DNA from: Solenopsis invicta
Taxonomy: Eukaryota; Arthropoda; Insecta; Hymenoptera; Formicidae
NCBI RefSeq assembly: GCF_016802725.1
Contig: NC_052667.1
Coordinates: 26,729,346 to 26,793,345, forward strand
DNA length: 64,000 nucleotides
Direction of reading: 5' to 3'
Shown: piece after piece, positions 39,326-51,300 of the stretch
Position numbering within the stretch: the stretch's first letter is position 1
Layout: each line of letters opens with the position of its first letter
Notes under the pieces: generated by a model
The model's database searches: none
What the model was told of the DNA's origin: nothing
Seen by the model: the letters and a program-made list of their open reading frames with translations, nothing else
Translations under genes and position numbers: made by a program

Positions 39326-42300
39326 GTGAGTCTTAAAACCGAGAGATCAGTGCGGCTCGAATTGACGATAAATCGGTAAAATCGAGATGCTTATCGAAGT
39401 GACGACGATGGAAGACATTTGTGAATGAATTCAAGAACATCGCGTGACGGATATTTAGTGGCGTATCTTGAATCTCGGGAAACATCGACTGACAGTAAAA
39501 GTGAGATAGAAAGTCGTTGAAATCTTTTCTCTGATTACTTAAGTGCTCATAGAATCTGAATAACGTTTCGATAATCTAACAAGGACTGTAAGTTCGGACG
39601 CGCTCTCATATGTTATCCTATCGCGCCTGAGCGTAATCATTACTCTCGGATAGGCTTCGGTAGTAAAAAAAATCAACTAAAAAAAAGTAAAGTGTAAGGT
39701 AAGCTGGCGCTACGCAATTCCTAAAGCGAAATAAGTAATTTATGCCGTGAAATAATTATTTAAATAATATTCTATATTTATAATCTTAGTTTCGATGAAC
39801 CCGCTATCGCGTCTTATTTTATTTATAACTAATATTTCATAAATCATTGGAATTTGACGCAATCCGTGCGATAATCATGTGATAGTGGCACGTATAAACA
39901 GCGTGTCGCAACGCGTCTGTTATGGATGCGATATTGCACCGCGAGAAATTGATATAATAATGTCGCGACATGTAAACTCGCGCCTGCGAGCGGTTTTCCC
40001 TGAATAATATTCATAACATATGAGACGACGATATCGAATGCACGGATGTCACGCGATAATGTCGGTTTCTTGCGAACGATGCGTCAGCATAGACGCAGCC
40101 TCCACGTGACTGCTCGCGTTCGAAAGAACCGAGCGATAACCGCCACTCGTTCATCTCATTATTATACGAAGAGCTACCTGTGATACAACTAATTACACGT
40201 AAGCCGTTTCTCTCCGGCCGCGCGCAACAATTACGCGGACGAGAGTATTTCGTAATGCGAAATGTGCCGCGTACTTCTTACGTTCGTTTAGCGTGCCACT
40301 CTTAATTTCGCTAACTACGCGTTTAAGTACCACGATGCTTTGCCAACGTGATGGTCCATTTCGTGGAAATTCTGCGTTCGTGCGCCCCGGCGACTTAACG
40401 CAAGAGATTTTTATATCGCCACGTAAGAATTCCAAGGTATAAAACTTTAAAAATAAAAAAAATGTATTTCATTTTCAAAGTTTTACACTTTTCTTTTTAT
40501 GTCCTTCAAAGTACGTATGCCACGTGAAGATAATTTTTAACGGCAATACGTATACAGAAATAAAACGGTATGAAATCAGATTTAATGCCATTGGGGAGGG
40601 AGTTTACAGCGGAGCTTTGCGTAAATCTCCAAAAATTCCAAAATTACTCCGGCCTGGAGCAGATGGAAGATCTTCACGCGGCGGCGTACTATACATCGTT
40701 TATGGAATGAATCCCGAAACACGAAATTGCTCCTAGCGAGCGAGCAACGGAGTGGTATGCATCGCATGTCGCACGCCGTATAATTAAGCCGCGATATTTC
40801 CACCGAATACAAAACATGCAATTATCTCATCTAGATTACAGTACCGTGCTCCCTAATACCGAAACGTATATTGTACGCGGCTCGCGGGTAAGATACCGCC
40901 GGGCTGGTCGCTGCAATTTTCTGTTCCTCCGTTTTCTAGAGCGGCGAGGAGAACGCGAGATATAATTACGGATCTTACGGGGACAGCAATTGAAGTTGAG
41001 TTAACCGCAAACATCGTGAATGCAAAGTGCACGCGCACTTGGGATTTATATTTAAGCACGCATGAAATCTATGTTCGTTTCATTAATAAACGATCCTTTA
41101 ATTTGCACCACTCTGTATCTCCTCGCAGGGAGATCTGAAAGATCGATTGCAATTCGCATCTTCACATCATTATGTCGACAGTAACGAACAGATATTATTG
41201 CGTCGTGGTCGAAGAAAAAAAAAACGGACTTATTTAAAGTTTGTGGTATCAAATTTTGCAGAAATTTGTGCTGAGAATCAGCAGCGTAGCGTTCTTCTCG
41301 TATTGCAATTGGGTTCGCGCGTGAATTGAAAACGTTAAAAATTGTTGTAGAGAAGAAAAGAACGGGCGGGACAGCTTTGCTTCGCTCGCGCGTATTTCTG
41401 CACATTCGCAGAAGCAGCTGCACAACACGCCGAGGATCTATTTTAGTCCTTGCCACGAATCGCGCCGCACACGAGGACGCCGCGACGAGTTTTTGCGAAA
41501 ATCTCATATTTCTCGCGGCGTTCCTTTCGTTCTGCGAGCGCCGTCGACATAATTGGCGATCATTCTGCATTTAAACGCGTGACGCGCGCGCGTTCCTCGC
41601 AAAGTCTGTCTCTTCTCTTCTCTTTATTTTTATTAATAAAAAAAAACTCGTTTCTCATCGCGTCATTCTGTGCTCTTTTGCCAATACGTATCGAAGGAAG
41701 ATCGATGGCGATGCTCGCTCTAATCAGCGAGACGGTGATTTTTTTAATTAATAACGCGACTTAGAAATTTATTATTGTAAAAAGACGAGGATGCGCGACT
41801 AGTGTTTTTAAAGAGACACTCGTCATCCAATTAGTTGCGCCTTGTTCTTAGTAATTGGATTCTCTGTTTTGCGATGATTTTTTTCACTTTTTAGATTTAA
41901 TATCAATATTGCAATTAACGTCGAGTTTACAGTATCTAGTAAAGTCGTTCGCGACGTGATAGATAACAAAATTAATTGGAGATCAATTTTGCAATTTGTT
42001 TAAATCAACGGCGTTTGTTAATATGATTAACGCCATTACATCGATGAGATGCGCGTGGCGCCGACAGTGCAATCTCGATTCTGTCGATATTCTAATTAGC
42101 TTTGTCACACAATGTCCAGTCCCGAGATTGTGCGTACGAGATACCACCACCCGAGCGTCCCATTGTTAACGATGAAAGACGGCGAGGGCGATTCTCCTCC
42201 CACAAGAGCGAATTTATCCACGATAAGCCAGCCGCGCACGACGTTTAACACCCGCCTGTTGCATCGCGCGACAACTGCTTCGCTTTACAGTTGTCGTAAA

Positions 42301-42922
42301 TTAATTTTAATGATCCGCCCGTTGTGATTTATCACGCAAGATCACATGCACCGCGCCAGTCACTTTGCAAATGACTTACAGGAAGGTGCGTGTCCCACGC
42401 AGCGGAAACGACACCGCTTTCGGTTCAGAACCTTTATGTGTGATCGACCTTAATTTTTCAAAGAGAGTAGCTGCAACTTGGCTAAGATTATTGCAAATGT
42501 AAAGTGCAGTTAAATTTTAAATACCGCTCAACTGCGTCGCAAGCTGCGCTTGTATTCTAGACGCTGTATTAACATTTTTTTTTTACGGTTGAGTAACGAA
42601 GATGATATGCAGGCAACCGCAAAACCCACGAGGTACGTTTTTCAATGTACTTCCTGGACAAATTTGAACTTTGTTCGATAAGAAAATCTCGTGCGTTAAT
42701 TTCCAAGACCGCATGCGTCAATGGGGAAATAAAATGGTAACTAAACGACGAGGAATGGCCGTCGCTGACATAAATTATTAATCGCTCGCGAGCGTATTGT
42801 TCCGCGAAATTAATGCGTGTCGAACGCACGCACGTGTGCAGAGGTCGTCTTTTACTCGTCTAACACCTCAAACGCGTTTGCCTTTTTGTCTCGCTAAATC
42901 GCTTTCGTTTCGCTTTCGCAGG

Positions 42923-43112
42923 ATGGTGCTGGTGGTGGGCGGGGTGGTCCTGCAGGAAGAGATTCCCGCGGACAGCAGGTCCCTGTACGCGGCTCATCCG
43001 GTATATCGCGAGAGCGCGGCCCAGCTGCACTCGATGCCGGCGAAGCTCGTGGGCCCGGTGGGCCTCCTCTACGTCCAACAACGAGAAATGGCTGCGACGC
43101 TGCCGCACGACA
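42923..43112 (+). CDS. NTAN1: NTAN1 coding exon 1 (residues 1-63, start codon)
   Basis: Begins with ATG at 42923, with G at +4. A long pyrimidine tract ending in gctttcgcag places an acceptor at 42920-42921, so this is not the first exon of the mRNA. The frame stays open upstream, but that sequence (MFREINACRTH and on) has no NTAN1 likeness and reads through the pyrimidine tract. The donor is GACA|gtaagt at 43113, intron phase 1. It encodes the N-terminal domain with the conserved HPVY and VGPVGLLYVQQRE stretches. Residue 2 is Val, small enough for Met removal. Confidence 0.93.
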
Positions 43113-46100
43113 GTAAGTATTCGATGCATCTCGATGCGTCTCCGCAAACTGGATCCAAGAAAACAAGCACGAACAAACAGCTCTTTCGATGAATCCGAAT
43201 GACTGCGCTGCCCCGGCCAACGTTTGTGCTTTTTCGCGCTTATTTTTTTTTTATTTTTAAATTAGATTAATTTATTTTTAAATTAGTTTTTTTACATTTT
43301 TAAATTAGATGTCTGGCTTTCACCTCTTTTCTCAAATGTTTATTACACTGTCGCTCACAAAATACGTATATGGTATGTAAACGTTAGTGTCTACAGTGTA
43401 TCGAATACATGGTTTGCTAGCTTCAAATGACTGTGCGGATCAGTCATCTCTGCATGGAGAGAAAAGCGTGATCTTTTAAAGAAAAAAAATCTCTCGCGGT
43501 ATCTAGCCGGGGAAGAATACGTTACTGATGCAATAGCCACGCGATCTCCATGTTAGTTCTCAAAAAGATATCGAATATTATCGGCTACTTTTGCCGCGAT
43601 AACGCGGGATTGGTGCAATCCGCCAACCTACCAGCTGTGATTACGCTTAAATTATGAAAATAAAAAACAAACAGCCGCGCGAGCGATAAACCAGCGGATG
43701 CCGAGCATTATTTTGCGCGTTATCGGGCAACTGTAATTACAGTCCAATTTTTCCAGTGATAGTGTAACTTTCAAAAATAACCAAGATTTGTTATATATCG
43801 CAATAACAACGGTGCGGTGAATCTCATAACGAGGGGGGTGGTATATATCTTTCCACGTGCTTCGTCAAATCTTGACGAAGCTGGTCGTGTTTCGCAATAA
43901 CGATTTCCTTATCTTTTTCTCGGAATATATATTGAATCTTTATCAGCAATCTTTAACGACAAATAAAAAGTTATCGCATAAAAAGCGACCATTACTCTCG
44001 TGCGTAACGCAGCATAATGTATAAATATAACATTTTATGTTGAAAATATGCTGAATACGCCGAATTGACGAATTGCATAAATGCATCACTCGTGTTCGTT
44101 AAAAGAAATTTTTAATTTTACAATTTTTGCGACGCATGACAGTGCGATAATCATTTGAGGAAAGGTGAAAGCGAGATGCAACCTAATACAAGAATAATAA
44201 TAATAATAATAAGAATATCGTTTCTCTTGCAAACGTGAGAGATCTTGATATCTTTCTCTATAAAATAACCGTCAGAACGTATATACGAAACAGGCAAACG
44301 TTTGCCTTATATAATTCTGGAAAGTTCCTACCACATTGAGACGAATAATTCTAACATTTCTCGAAGCGCCGTATTCGATTATTCTTTTTTCTCTTCACAG
44401 AGAACGTGAGCATCCTCGGTTCGGACGACATGACCACATGCATAATCGTTGTCGTCAGGCATTCCGGTGAGTATATTTGAAAGTACAATCGTGCTCATTA
44501 TAAAATAGCTGCCGGTTGCATATAAATGACCGCTTGCGGCACGACAATGAAAAGAAAAAGAGGTCGGAATAACGCAATGACGAAGCGCGTCTGTTCGATT
44601 GGTATCGCGTAGTTGGTTAATATTTAAAACGAAATTCACAGAGTATATCGCAGTACCGCGTCACCAATTTTTTTAACACGTATGTCAGATTTTTAAACGA
44701 AATTAAAATTGGTTTCTGATATGATAGAGAGTAAAAAGCTTTTTCGCGTTAAGATTTTTATCCCGTAAGGAAACTGAATTTCCAAGTTTTTAAGAAGTTA
44801 TTAGAATTATTTGATTAAGTATCAGGAGTCTAATTGACGCGGAAATCTTCAATTTCAATCAACTGTAATTCTGAAATTTTACCTTGATATTTTAGTTAAG
44901 GAAAAATTTAAATTAAGTTGAAAAACTAAAATTTCAAAATATCAACGAAGATTATGTGCATCTCGTTGGAGAGTCATTTCACGAGAAAATGACAAAAGAT
45001 TTTAATACGGAATTTTTCAAGTGTGAAAGTGTGAATTTTGAAAGAAGAAGGGAAGTAAAGAATTGAGGGAGAAAAAAAGATGGGAAATCTAATCACAATC
45101 TGCCTGTCTCGATCTGTAAATCAGTCGCGGAGCTAACGAGCAAAAACTTGTGAAATATCGCTAAACGAGAACTGTGACGTCCGTGATCATCTTCAGGCTT
45201 TCCGTTACATCGCTTTTTTATTTCCTTTGTTCAGGCACACAATAGATTTACTTCTCCGCGATCATTGACTCCTCCATGATATAACGACTAAGTATCGCGT
45301 AAAATACGAAACGTTACTTCTTTCGAAAAGACGTTTAATAGAACCAGTTCCGTCATTCGAGCTTGAAGGAAAACGTGCTGACATTACGATTCACGTTTCA
45401 TTTTACAAAGTCATTTAAATACCCTGCCACGATAGCAAGCTTAAAGGGCTTCAGAGAAATAATTGCGATTTATGATTTGCGACGAGCTACTTGCGCAATT
45501 TTCCATGACGTCGTTTCTTAATATTAGCAAAAAAAAAAACAAGTAAAAAGTCGCTATAATCTCGCGTGCTCTCGCGTTATACGATAATTTTTCGATAAGC
45601 GTATTTCGTCAATCCCACACTTATAATTGATACAAATCATACAATTTCTTTTTAATATTTTAAATTTTTCCGAACGATAACATCTCGTATTGTACGAAAA
45701 AGCCTATTGTATTGTACTATATTTCTCAACGAGGCTATCGGATATGAGTTCCCTTTAGCTTTCTCCTGCTGAGACGACAGTGCATCGCGACACTAGCTGG
45801 GTGGCTCCGATCGTCTTAAGGTTGCGCGTGAATAATGGCCGAGGTAGAAAGCGACTGCGAAAGTACGTAATTAAGTAACAGTTCGCGACATAAAAGTTCT
45901 TTTATCGCGAGTTTGTTCTCCCGTCAGCTCTTCATCGCTTTGCTCTCGTGCAAGAATTGGACAAACGCTCAGAATTAATTATTATTAAAATTATTTATTA
46001 TCGCTTTCGCAATCAACGTGCGAGGCATTTTTATTACGCTCGATCAGATATTTTAAATGTCTCTTTTAACATCGCAAGAAAATTTACAAGTTTCTAATCG

Positions 46101-47837
46101 TTACTACGTCTTGTTTCCTAGAAACGTCCCCAGGAAAGTCCTCGGGATGTCCTCAGGACGTCCCCAGGAATTTCCTCAGGATGTTTTTCTTTCTATATCT
46201 TAGATACAGGTGCAGATACATAAAATGCATTTCTTTACATGTATCTAGATACTACCCACCGCTGATCATTATATGTAACCGCTTGTAATAAAGAACCGCG
46301 TATTCAGTTTTAGTATCACGAGGACCTCGAATATCGTATCTTTGAATATTGGATTTTAGGCTCGGGCGCCGCCGCTCTGGCGCATCTTGACGGCTCCGGA
46401 ACGGAAGATGCCGCGGCGGCAATGATCCAGAGGGTAACGGAACTCGCCCTCGGATATCCCGAAGGTCGCCTAGAACTGCAGTTGGTCGGCGGCTATTCCG
46501 ATCCGAGAAACTACTCCGAGGAATTATTCTACAATATACTTTGTACGTGGAAATGTATCTTTGATGCAATATCTATAGCTCAGAAAGTCTTTCGAGAATT
46601 TTACTGAATACGTAGAAACTAGAAGATATAATTATATTCTCTATCCTCTGTTCCTGTCCTTGTTCGTAAACGTAGTGAGTTAAATCATTTGTCCATTTTG
46701 TTCGAAATAAATTAAAAAAATAAATTAAACGAACTGAATTTTAAATTACGACGTCAGGTTTCTTGGAGAAAAAAAAAAAACAATTAAGGTCGAGAACGAA
46801 ATTAAACTTTGCTAGAGTAACGACATTGAATTACATAGAAAAACTGGAGTTTTTCGAGCAATTGTTAAGTTGGATAATATATAAAAATTGCCACCTTCGG
46901 CCTCGTCTTAGGATATTAATCGTATCGATCTTCTAGCCGCGTTTCACAAACAACCGGTGGAGATCGATCTAACGCTGTGCTGCGTTGGCGAGCTGAATAC
47001 CACCGTGAGAGGTGGAATTCATTGGCCGCTGATCTACGGTATCGGCCTGAACGTGAAGACGGGCGAAATCTTTCCCGCAACTTTCCCCGACAAAGGCCCA
47101 GATCAGGCATTGAGGTGCGCCAGACAATTGACCGGGGGTCAACAGGTGCGTGTACGCAACGTTTGCATTAGCGACATTATTGTAGCTGGATAAGAGACTA
47201 ATGGCTTACACGTAAAACAAAAAAAAAGTTATAGCTTTCAATTACACAATATGTAAATGGATAAATTAAGTACTAATAATATTAAATATATAAAATTTTA
47301 TAATTGCACTTAATCGATTAATAATATTATTATTTGATTAAGCGCGATATCAAATTTAATGCGGTACATTCCGTTGTACGTGTATATTCTGTTTATATGC
47401 ACAGGTTTTGGACATATACGATTGCGCTCTGGGATTACTTAGAATCGGCCCGTTTAACTACGACCCCCTGCGTGGCGTGGATCTCTGGCTGGCGCAAACC
47501 GATCAGTTCATCCTGCAGCACCTGTCTACGTCACCGGAAGTGGAGCAACCACACTTCGTATCGCAGGTAACACCATTTGAAACACTATGCGACATCGTTA
47601 TCGTGAGCTCCTCGAGGGGATCACGAAAGCGGGGACGCAGAAAGCATTAGACAAATCTAATCGCGCCGCGTTTCCCACGCGCCGTTAAGCAGAGACAAAT
47701 TCCTGTTTCAGGTACGGGCGACGCTCAAGTATATCCAAGACAATCAATTTCCGGCCGTCACCGTTTTCCGAGACAACAGACCTCACTATTACCGTCGGGA
47801 CGAAACCACCGGTGTCTGGCAGCCGATGCGATACTGA
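42923..47837 (+). CDS. NTAN1: NTAN1, protein N-terminal asparagine amidohydrolase (spliced, 6 coding exons)
   Basis: Join 42923-43112, 44401-44466, 46360-46542, 46937-47145, 47405-47566 and 47712-47837: 936 nt, 311 residues plus TGA. NTAN1 deamidates N-terminal Asn of cytosolic and nuclear proteins to Asp, feeding the Arg/N-degron pathway after arginylation. Conserved blocks seen are VGPVGLLYVQQRE (residues 43-55), ILGSDDMTTC (68-77), RLELQLVGGYSD (exon 3), LTLCCVGEL (exon 4), YGIGLNVKTGEIFPATFPDKGP (about 182-203, spelled here only as a motif), RIGPF and STSPEVEQPHF (exon 5). C77 aligns with the human catalytic Cys75. The vertebrate protein is 310 residues, so the model is full length. All introns are GT-AG and the phases agree. 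The start is fixed by alignment and lies one base after an acceptor. The only doubtful junction is the exon 4 acceptor. Recognition is from memory of the family, with no search run. Confidence 0.95.
43860..43880. repeat. perfect 9-bp hairpin in NTAN1 intron 1
   Basis: CTTCGTCAA and TTGACGAAG flank a 3-base loop. Lies about 750 nt into the intron. Confidence 0.7.
44193..44212. repeat. (AAT)n microsatellite in NTAN1 intron 1
   Basis: About six to seven AAT units ending in AAG, roughly 190 nt upstream of exon 2. Confidence 0.9.
44401..44466 (+). CDS. NTAN1: NTAN1 coding exon 2 (residues 64-85, catalytic Cys)
   Basis: A 66-nt exon between ttttctcttcacag and gtgagt, phase 1 at both ends. It encodes KNVSILGSDDMTTCIIVVVR followed by HS. 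The Cys of DDMTTC (C77) corresponds to the active-site Cys of the family. Met replaces the Ala usual before TTC in mammals. The preceding intron is 1288 nt. Confidence 0.94.
46122..46184. repeat. short tandem repeat, 11-12-bp unit, in NTAN1 intron 2
   Basis: Five diverged copies of a unit near GTCCTCAGGA: ACGTCCCCAGGA, AAGTCCTCGGGA, TGTCCTCAGGA, CGTCCCCAGGA, ATTTCCTCAGGA. The unit is itself nearly self-complementary (TCCTCAGGA), so the array can fold. It ends about 175 nt before exon 3. Confidence 0.85.
46360..46542 (+). CDS. NTAN1: NTAN1 coding exon 3 (residues 86-146)
   Basis: The acceptor is atattggattttag at 46359. The donor is ctt|gtacgt-like, with GT at 46543, phase 1. It encodes GSGAAALAHLDGSGTEDAA, which aligns with the family HxGNGAT..HCDG region, and then the RLELQLVGGYSD block. 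Readthrough past the donor stays open for another 21 codons without family resemblance. Intron 2 is 1893 nt and carries a short tandem repeat at about 46.12-46.18 kb. Confidence 0.93.
46937..47145 (+). CDS. NTAN1: NTAN1 coding exon 4 (residues 147-216)
   Basis: I chose the acceptor gatcttctag (AG 46935-46936). It restores the frame after the phase-1 donor and gives ILSAFHKQPVEIDLTLC, matching the human LLSEFDRQ..LVTLC region. The stronger-looking acceptor at 46910-46911 would join T to GA and stop at once. The exon encodes CCVGELN, WPLIYGIGLNVKTGEIFPA and FPDKGPDQALRCARQLTGGQQ in adjoining stretches. The donor is CAG|gtgcgt at 47146, phase 0. Confidence 0.9.
47405..47566 (+). CDS. NTAN1: NTAN1 coding exon 5 (residues 217-270)
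   Basis: Acceptor tatatgcacag at 47404 and donor CAG|gtaaca at 47567, phase 0 at both ends. The exon is 54 codons, starts VLDIYDCALGLLRIGPFNYD and includes VDLWL, ILQHLSTSPEVEQPHFVSQ. These align with human ISIYDAETEQLRIGP and LENLSTSP..EPPHFVE. The preceding intron is 259 nt. Confidence 0.95.
47712..47837 (+). CDS. NTAN1: NTAN1 coding exon 6 (residues 271-311, stop)
   Basis: Acceptor attcctgtttcag at 47711, after a 145-nt intron. It encodes VRATLKYIQDNQFPAVTVF, then RDNRPHYYRRDETTGVWQPM, then RY, ending at TGA 47835-47837. This aligns with the vertebrate C-terminus (LKKHPSP.. ALLYKKNEDGLWEKI). The protein ends within a few residues of the family norm. Confidence 0.94.
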   Translation, partial: VRATLKYIQDNQFPAVTVFRDNRPHYYRRDETTGVWQPMRY

Positions 47838-48365
47838 AGATTCAACAAGCCACGGATTCGTTTTAGGGCTTGCGTGGTGATTGTTCGACGAAATTTTCGA
47901 GCGACACGAAGTATAATATTAAATTCGCGGATCGATGAAGCGTACGGAGCAGGACGATCAAACTGTAGGAATTTAAATCAATTAGTCGAATTTGGTACTG
48001 CGCCTTCTGGAGATCGCGGTGTCTTCGCCAAAGTTGTTTAAGCCCTAATGAGCCCGTTTGAAAAAAGATTGACTCGCATTTACGATTGGCGAGTAAATTG
48101 CGGAAGTCGGCGTGCAATAATTGCAGCCTTCGTCAGCTAGCAATTATCTGTGATCGACGAGAAAAGGACGTCCGATCAGGAAGAAGCCGTGGGATCGAGT
48201 ATCGATCGAAATGGTCGTAATCAGCGCGTTGGTCGATGCCTTAAGGCCTGCTCACACCGGAAGACGTCTTGCGAGCTGTTTGAAGCCAAGAACGCGGAGC
48301 ATTTGGATTATGCATTACCAAATGCGATTTGTAATATTTACGAATAAAATTGTCAAACAGTATAG
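47838..48365 (+). other. NTAN1: NTAN1 3' untranslated region
   Basis: Noncoding sequence from the NTAN1 stop to about 20 nt past an AATAAA hexamer at 48343-48348. No conserved ORF is seen on either strand. Open frames here have no family resemblance. The exact cleavage site is inferred. Confidence 0.6.
48343..48348 (+). terminator. AATAAA polyadenylation signal of NTAN1
   Basis: Canonical hexamer about 505 nt downstream of the NTAN1 stop, followed within 40 nt by T-rich sequence. It is the first AATAAA found after the stop on this strand. Confidence 0.6.
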
Positions 48366-51300
48366 GTTCATTCTATTATCACAAACTAAACTATGAGAAA
48401 AATAAAATAAAATAAAAATGATTTTTTGACAATTTTCCGAAAATTTTAATATACATTGTTCCGCATTGAATAGGAGATAATGCATATTTTACTTACGTTT
48501 TACATACGTTTTATATCTATTTGATACGTTTTTTTAAAATGACGTAATTAGATAAGAAGATAAAAAAATTTTCCCGTCGTGCAGTTATCGCAAAAAATTT
48601 TAGATGATTTTATCGAAATTGTTTTAGATGAACTTTTAAAAAGCAAAAGACAACTTCAATTCTTCAATTAAAAAAAAAAGAGAAAGTAAAGACGATTAAT
48701 AATAAAGCGAAGCTTATTAATACATAAATGATTTGTCTTTTCTCAAATTAAATTTTACAAATGACGGCCTATATTGATTTTTAGTTTGAGATTTTTATAA
48801 TGCCTCGGGAGTTTCATCGGAAATTCTAGAACACTTGCCGTAGCACAAGCGACCGAAGCAATAATCGAAATTCGATTTTTCGCTTGTTAGACAACTTTTT
48901 TCTGACTTAAGAATATATATGACTTTTGAAAAATTTTACAAAGAAACAGAAAAAAATTTTATAAAATACATTACATGAGCATCTTTCTCTTTCCTTATTG
49001 CACACATTGTACATACATATACTTTTTATATCTTAAAAGTAGTAAAAAGTAATACGTATGCATTAATGTGCGGCGCACGACAACTTCAGTTGTGAATAGG
49101 CCTACACGTGCTGAATATATTGGCATTGTTGAATTTTATCTTTTTGTTAGATGCTTATATTACGTGGACAACGGTCGAATTTTGGTCGTTACTATAAAAT
49201 GTTATTAGTCGTACGCAATCGTTACGATCGTCGTTGAACGTTCTCTCCGTATTAACTTTTTTGTTGCCAGAACGAGAAAATAACGGCACTCTCATCGCGC
49301 ATTTAGCAATGTAACTTTTTTACTTTCCTTTACATCACGTGCAATCACGTCGAGTCAAATAACTAACTCGGTAGTAAAATAAAATCTCATTTGGTGCTAA
49401 GCGCGCGACTGAAAGTACGATTCTATGCATATGCGCGAGGATGCTTGTTCTTTTTTCTCTTCCTGTTTTGTTTTTTCAGCCGAATTGCGAAAGTTCGAGC
49501 AACGAATAATTCCGTATTTGCCATAATAAAAGGAAGAAAGTTAGACGAAAGGTAGAGAAGCGATGTAGAAGAGATGATGTATATAATATTTTCAGGGTTG
49601 TGCCCGAGTCTTTCGGGTGAGGGAAAGTTCCTTTGCCTCGACGCAGTTAGTTCCGCGAGGGAACGCGAATCCCTCCAAAAATTCATACGCAGATTAATGA
49701 TCGTGTACAAGCCGTTGATGTCTCGCGGGAATTTTACTAAAATTTTACTAAAATATTTTATGCATTACATGTCGAAAGACATCTGTTTTAACTCTTTCTC
49801 TCGCAAGATATTTACGTGATTGCATTGAATCGTTAACGTAGGATAGATGCCTAAGGTAAATTGTTTCCTGTTGCGTGATCGAACGACTTAACCGCGCGAG
49901 ACGGATGCGTACGAAATTGTCGAGATTAATACACAAATGCATAATATAATGGGGCAATTCCATCACTCTGAAGATCGTGTGAACGTCCGATATAGATTTT
50001 CCTATTTGTTGTTAGAAAGCACGGGCGTGCGATTGCGATCGAAGAATCAAAATGATGAGGCCTTCCCTTACCTGTGGATTCATCGATTAAGCCGAAAGAA
50101 AATCACCCTCCGGATAGCATTCGAGAGCACAGCTCTACGAAAAAAAAAATTTTATATCTCGACATTTGAATATAATGTTCATGAAAGAATTCAGAAACTC
50201 AATTATTCAATATTATTATTGAGTATTCTCTCCAATGGGGTGAATATACTATGAAGAAATTTATTTCTTAAATAACGTAAAAAATTTCTTTCAAAGCTAT
50301 GGTCTCGAAGCTTTGGTGTAGTGTGTAAAGGAAGGGTGCACAATTTTCCATTGTTCTAGTGATACATAAGCTAATTGAGGTTGATATTAATAATAACGAT
50401 GACGACGATTATCATGATGCTATTGATAATAATATTTCCTAGAAATCGAAGAGATATATTTTTACTATATTATGTAAAGAAAAAAAGAAGAGCGAATGCA
50501 CTCGCGATGACGAAGCTCTCAGGATCGAACTTGCGACCTGCTTTCCCTTCCCATTCGATCTACGCGAGTAGAAAAAGTATGGCGGGTGGTTTGCCACTTA
50601 TTTTGTTGCTTCTGCCAAGAAAATATACGGCTTTTCTTGCTTGCGTCATGAAAACTTCTCGGTGCAGCAATACAAGTTACATATATATTTCTCTTTTTTT
50701 TTAAGTTCACCGTATCGTTTTTTCCTCTTTTTTTGCCCGTACCTCTTCCTTTCCTCTCATGGTAGCCTTTCCGTTCGATCTCTATCGCATTCTTTCTCGC
50801 GTTACGCAGACGCAATCTTACTACATAATATTATTTGGTGATATATTTATACAATAAACGATGATAGACTATAAAACAACATTTGTACGTTATTTCACAA
50901 CACCGTAAAAGATCGGACGCTCGAGATGACAGCCGATCTTGATCCATCGATGACCGTTATACCTATCTGTCAATGATAAATAACTCTTTGCAGCCGATCT
51001 AATCGCGAGGTGTTTGCGTATAGCGCGCGACTCTGTGGAATCAACTGAGAAACCTCTGAACAGAGACTGGTAACAACATCGTTAACAAAGTTGCGGCCTG
51101 CTACACAGCATATAGCAGTAAACTATTACGTAAGTAAACCGCTGCACCACGAGGAGAAAGGAGCGTTCACGCATTATTGCAGCGTCATACACATGATTAT
51201 TAAATATGAAACGCGATTATTAGATATTGATTAATCGATTTTGCCGGAGAAAACTGTGACTGAAATATCATTCGAGAAAACGGAAATTATGATAAAATAG

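Noticed and set aside
42797..42922. Upstream in-frame extension of NTAN1 (42 codons)
   Set aside because: It reads through a pyrimidine tract and acceptor, and has no family resemblance. The ATG at 42923 matches the family start.
46912..46936. Extension of NTAN1 exon 4 upstream (D-I-N-R-I-D-L-L)
   Set aside because: With the exon 3 donor it gives an immediate TGA, and the shorter exon aligns directly with the vertebrate protein.
49595..49625. Possible 21-nt microexon (ttttcag to gtgagg)
   Set aside because: Too short to judge, with no neighbouring coding exon.
50510..50580. tRNA-like T-arm on the minus strand (gttcgatcc-type box)
   Set aside because: The five bases on each side of the loop do not pair, and no A-box or acceptor stem is found at the right distance.
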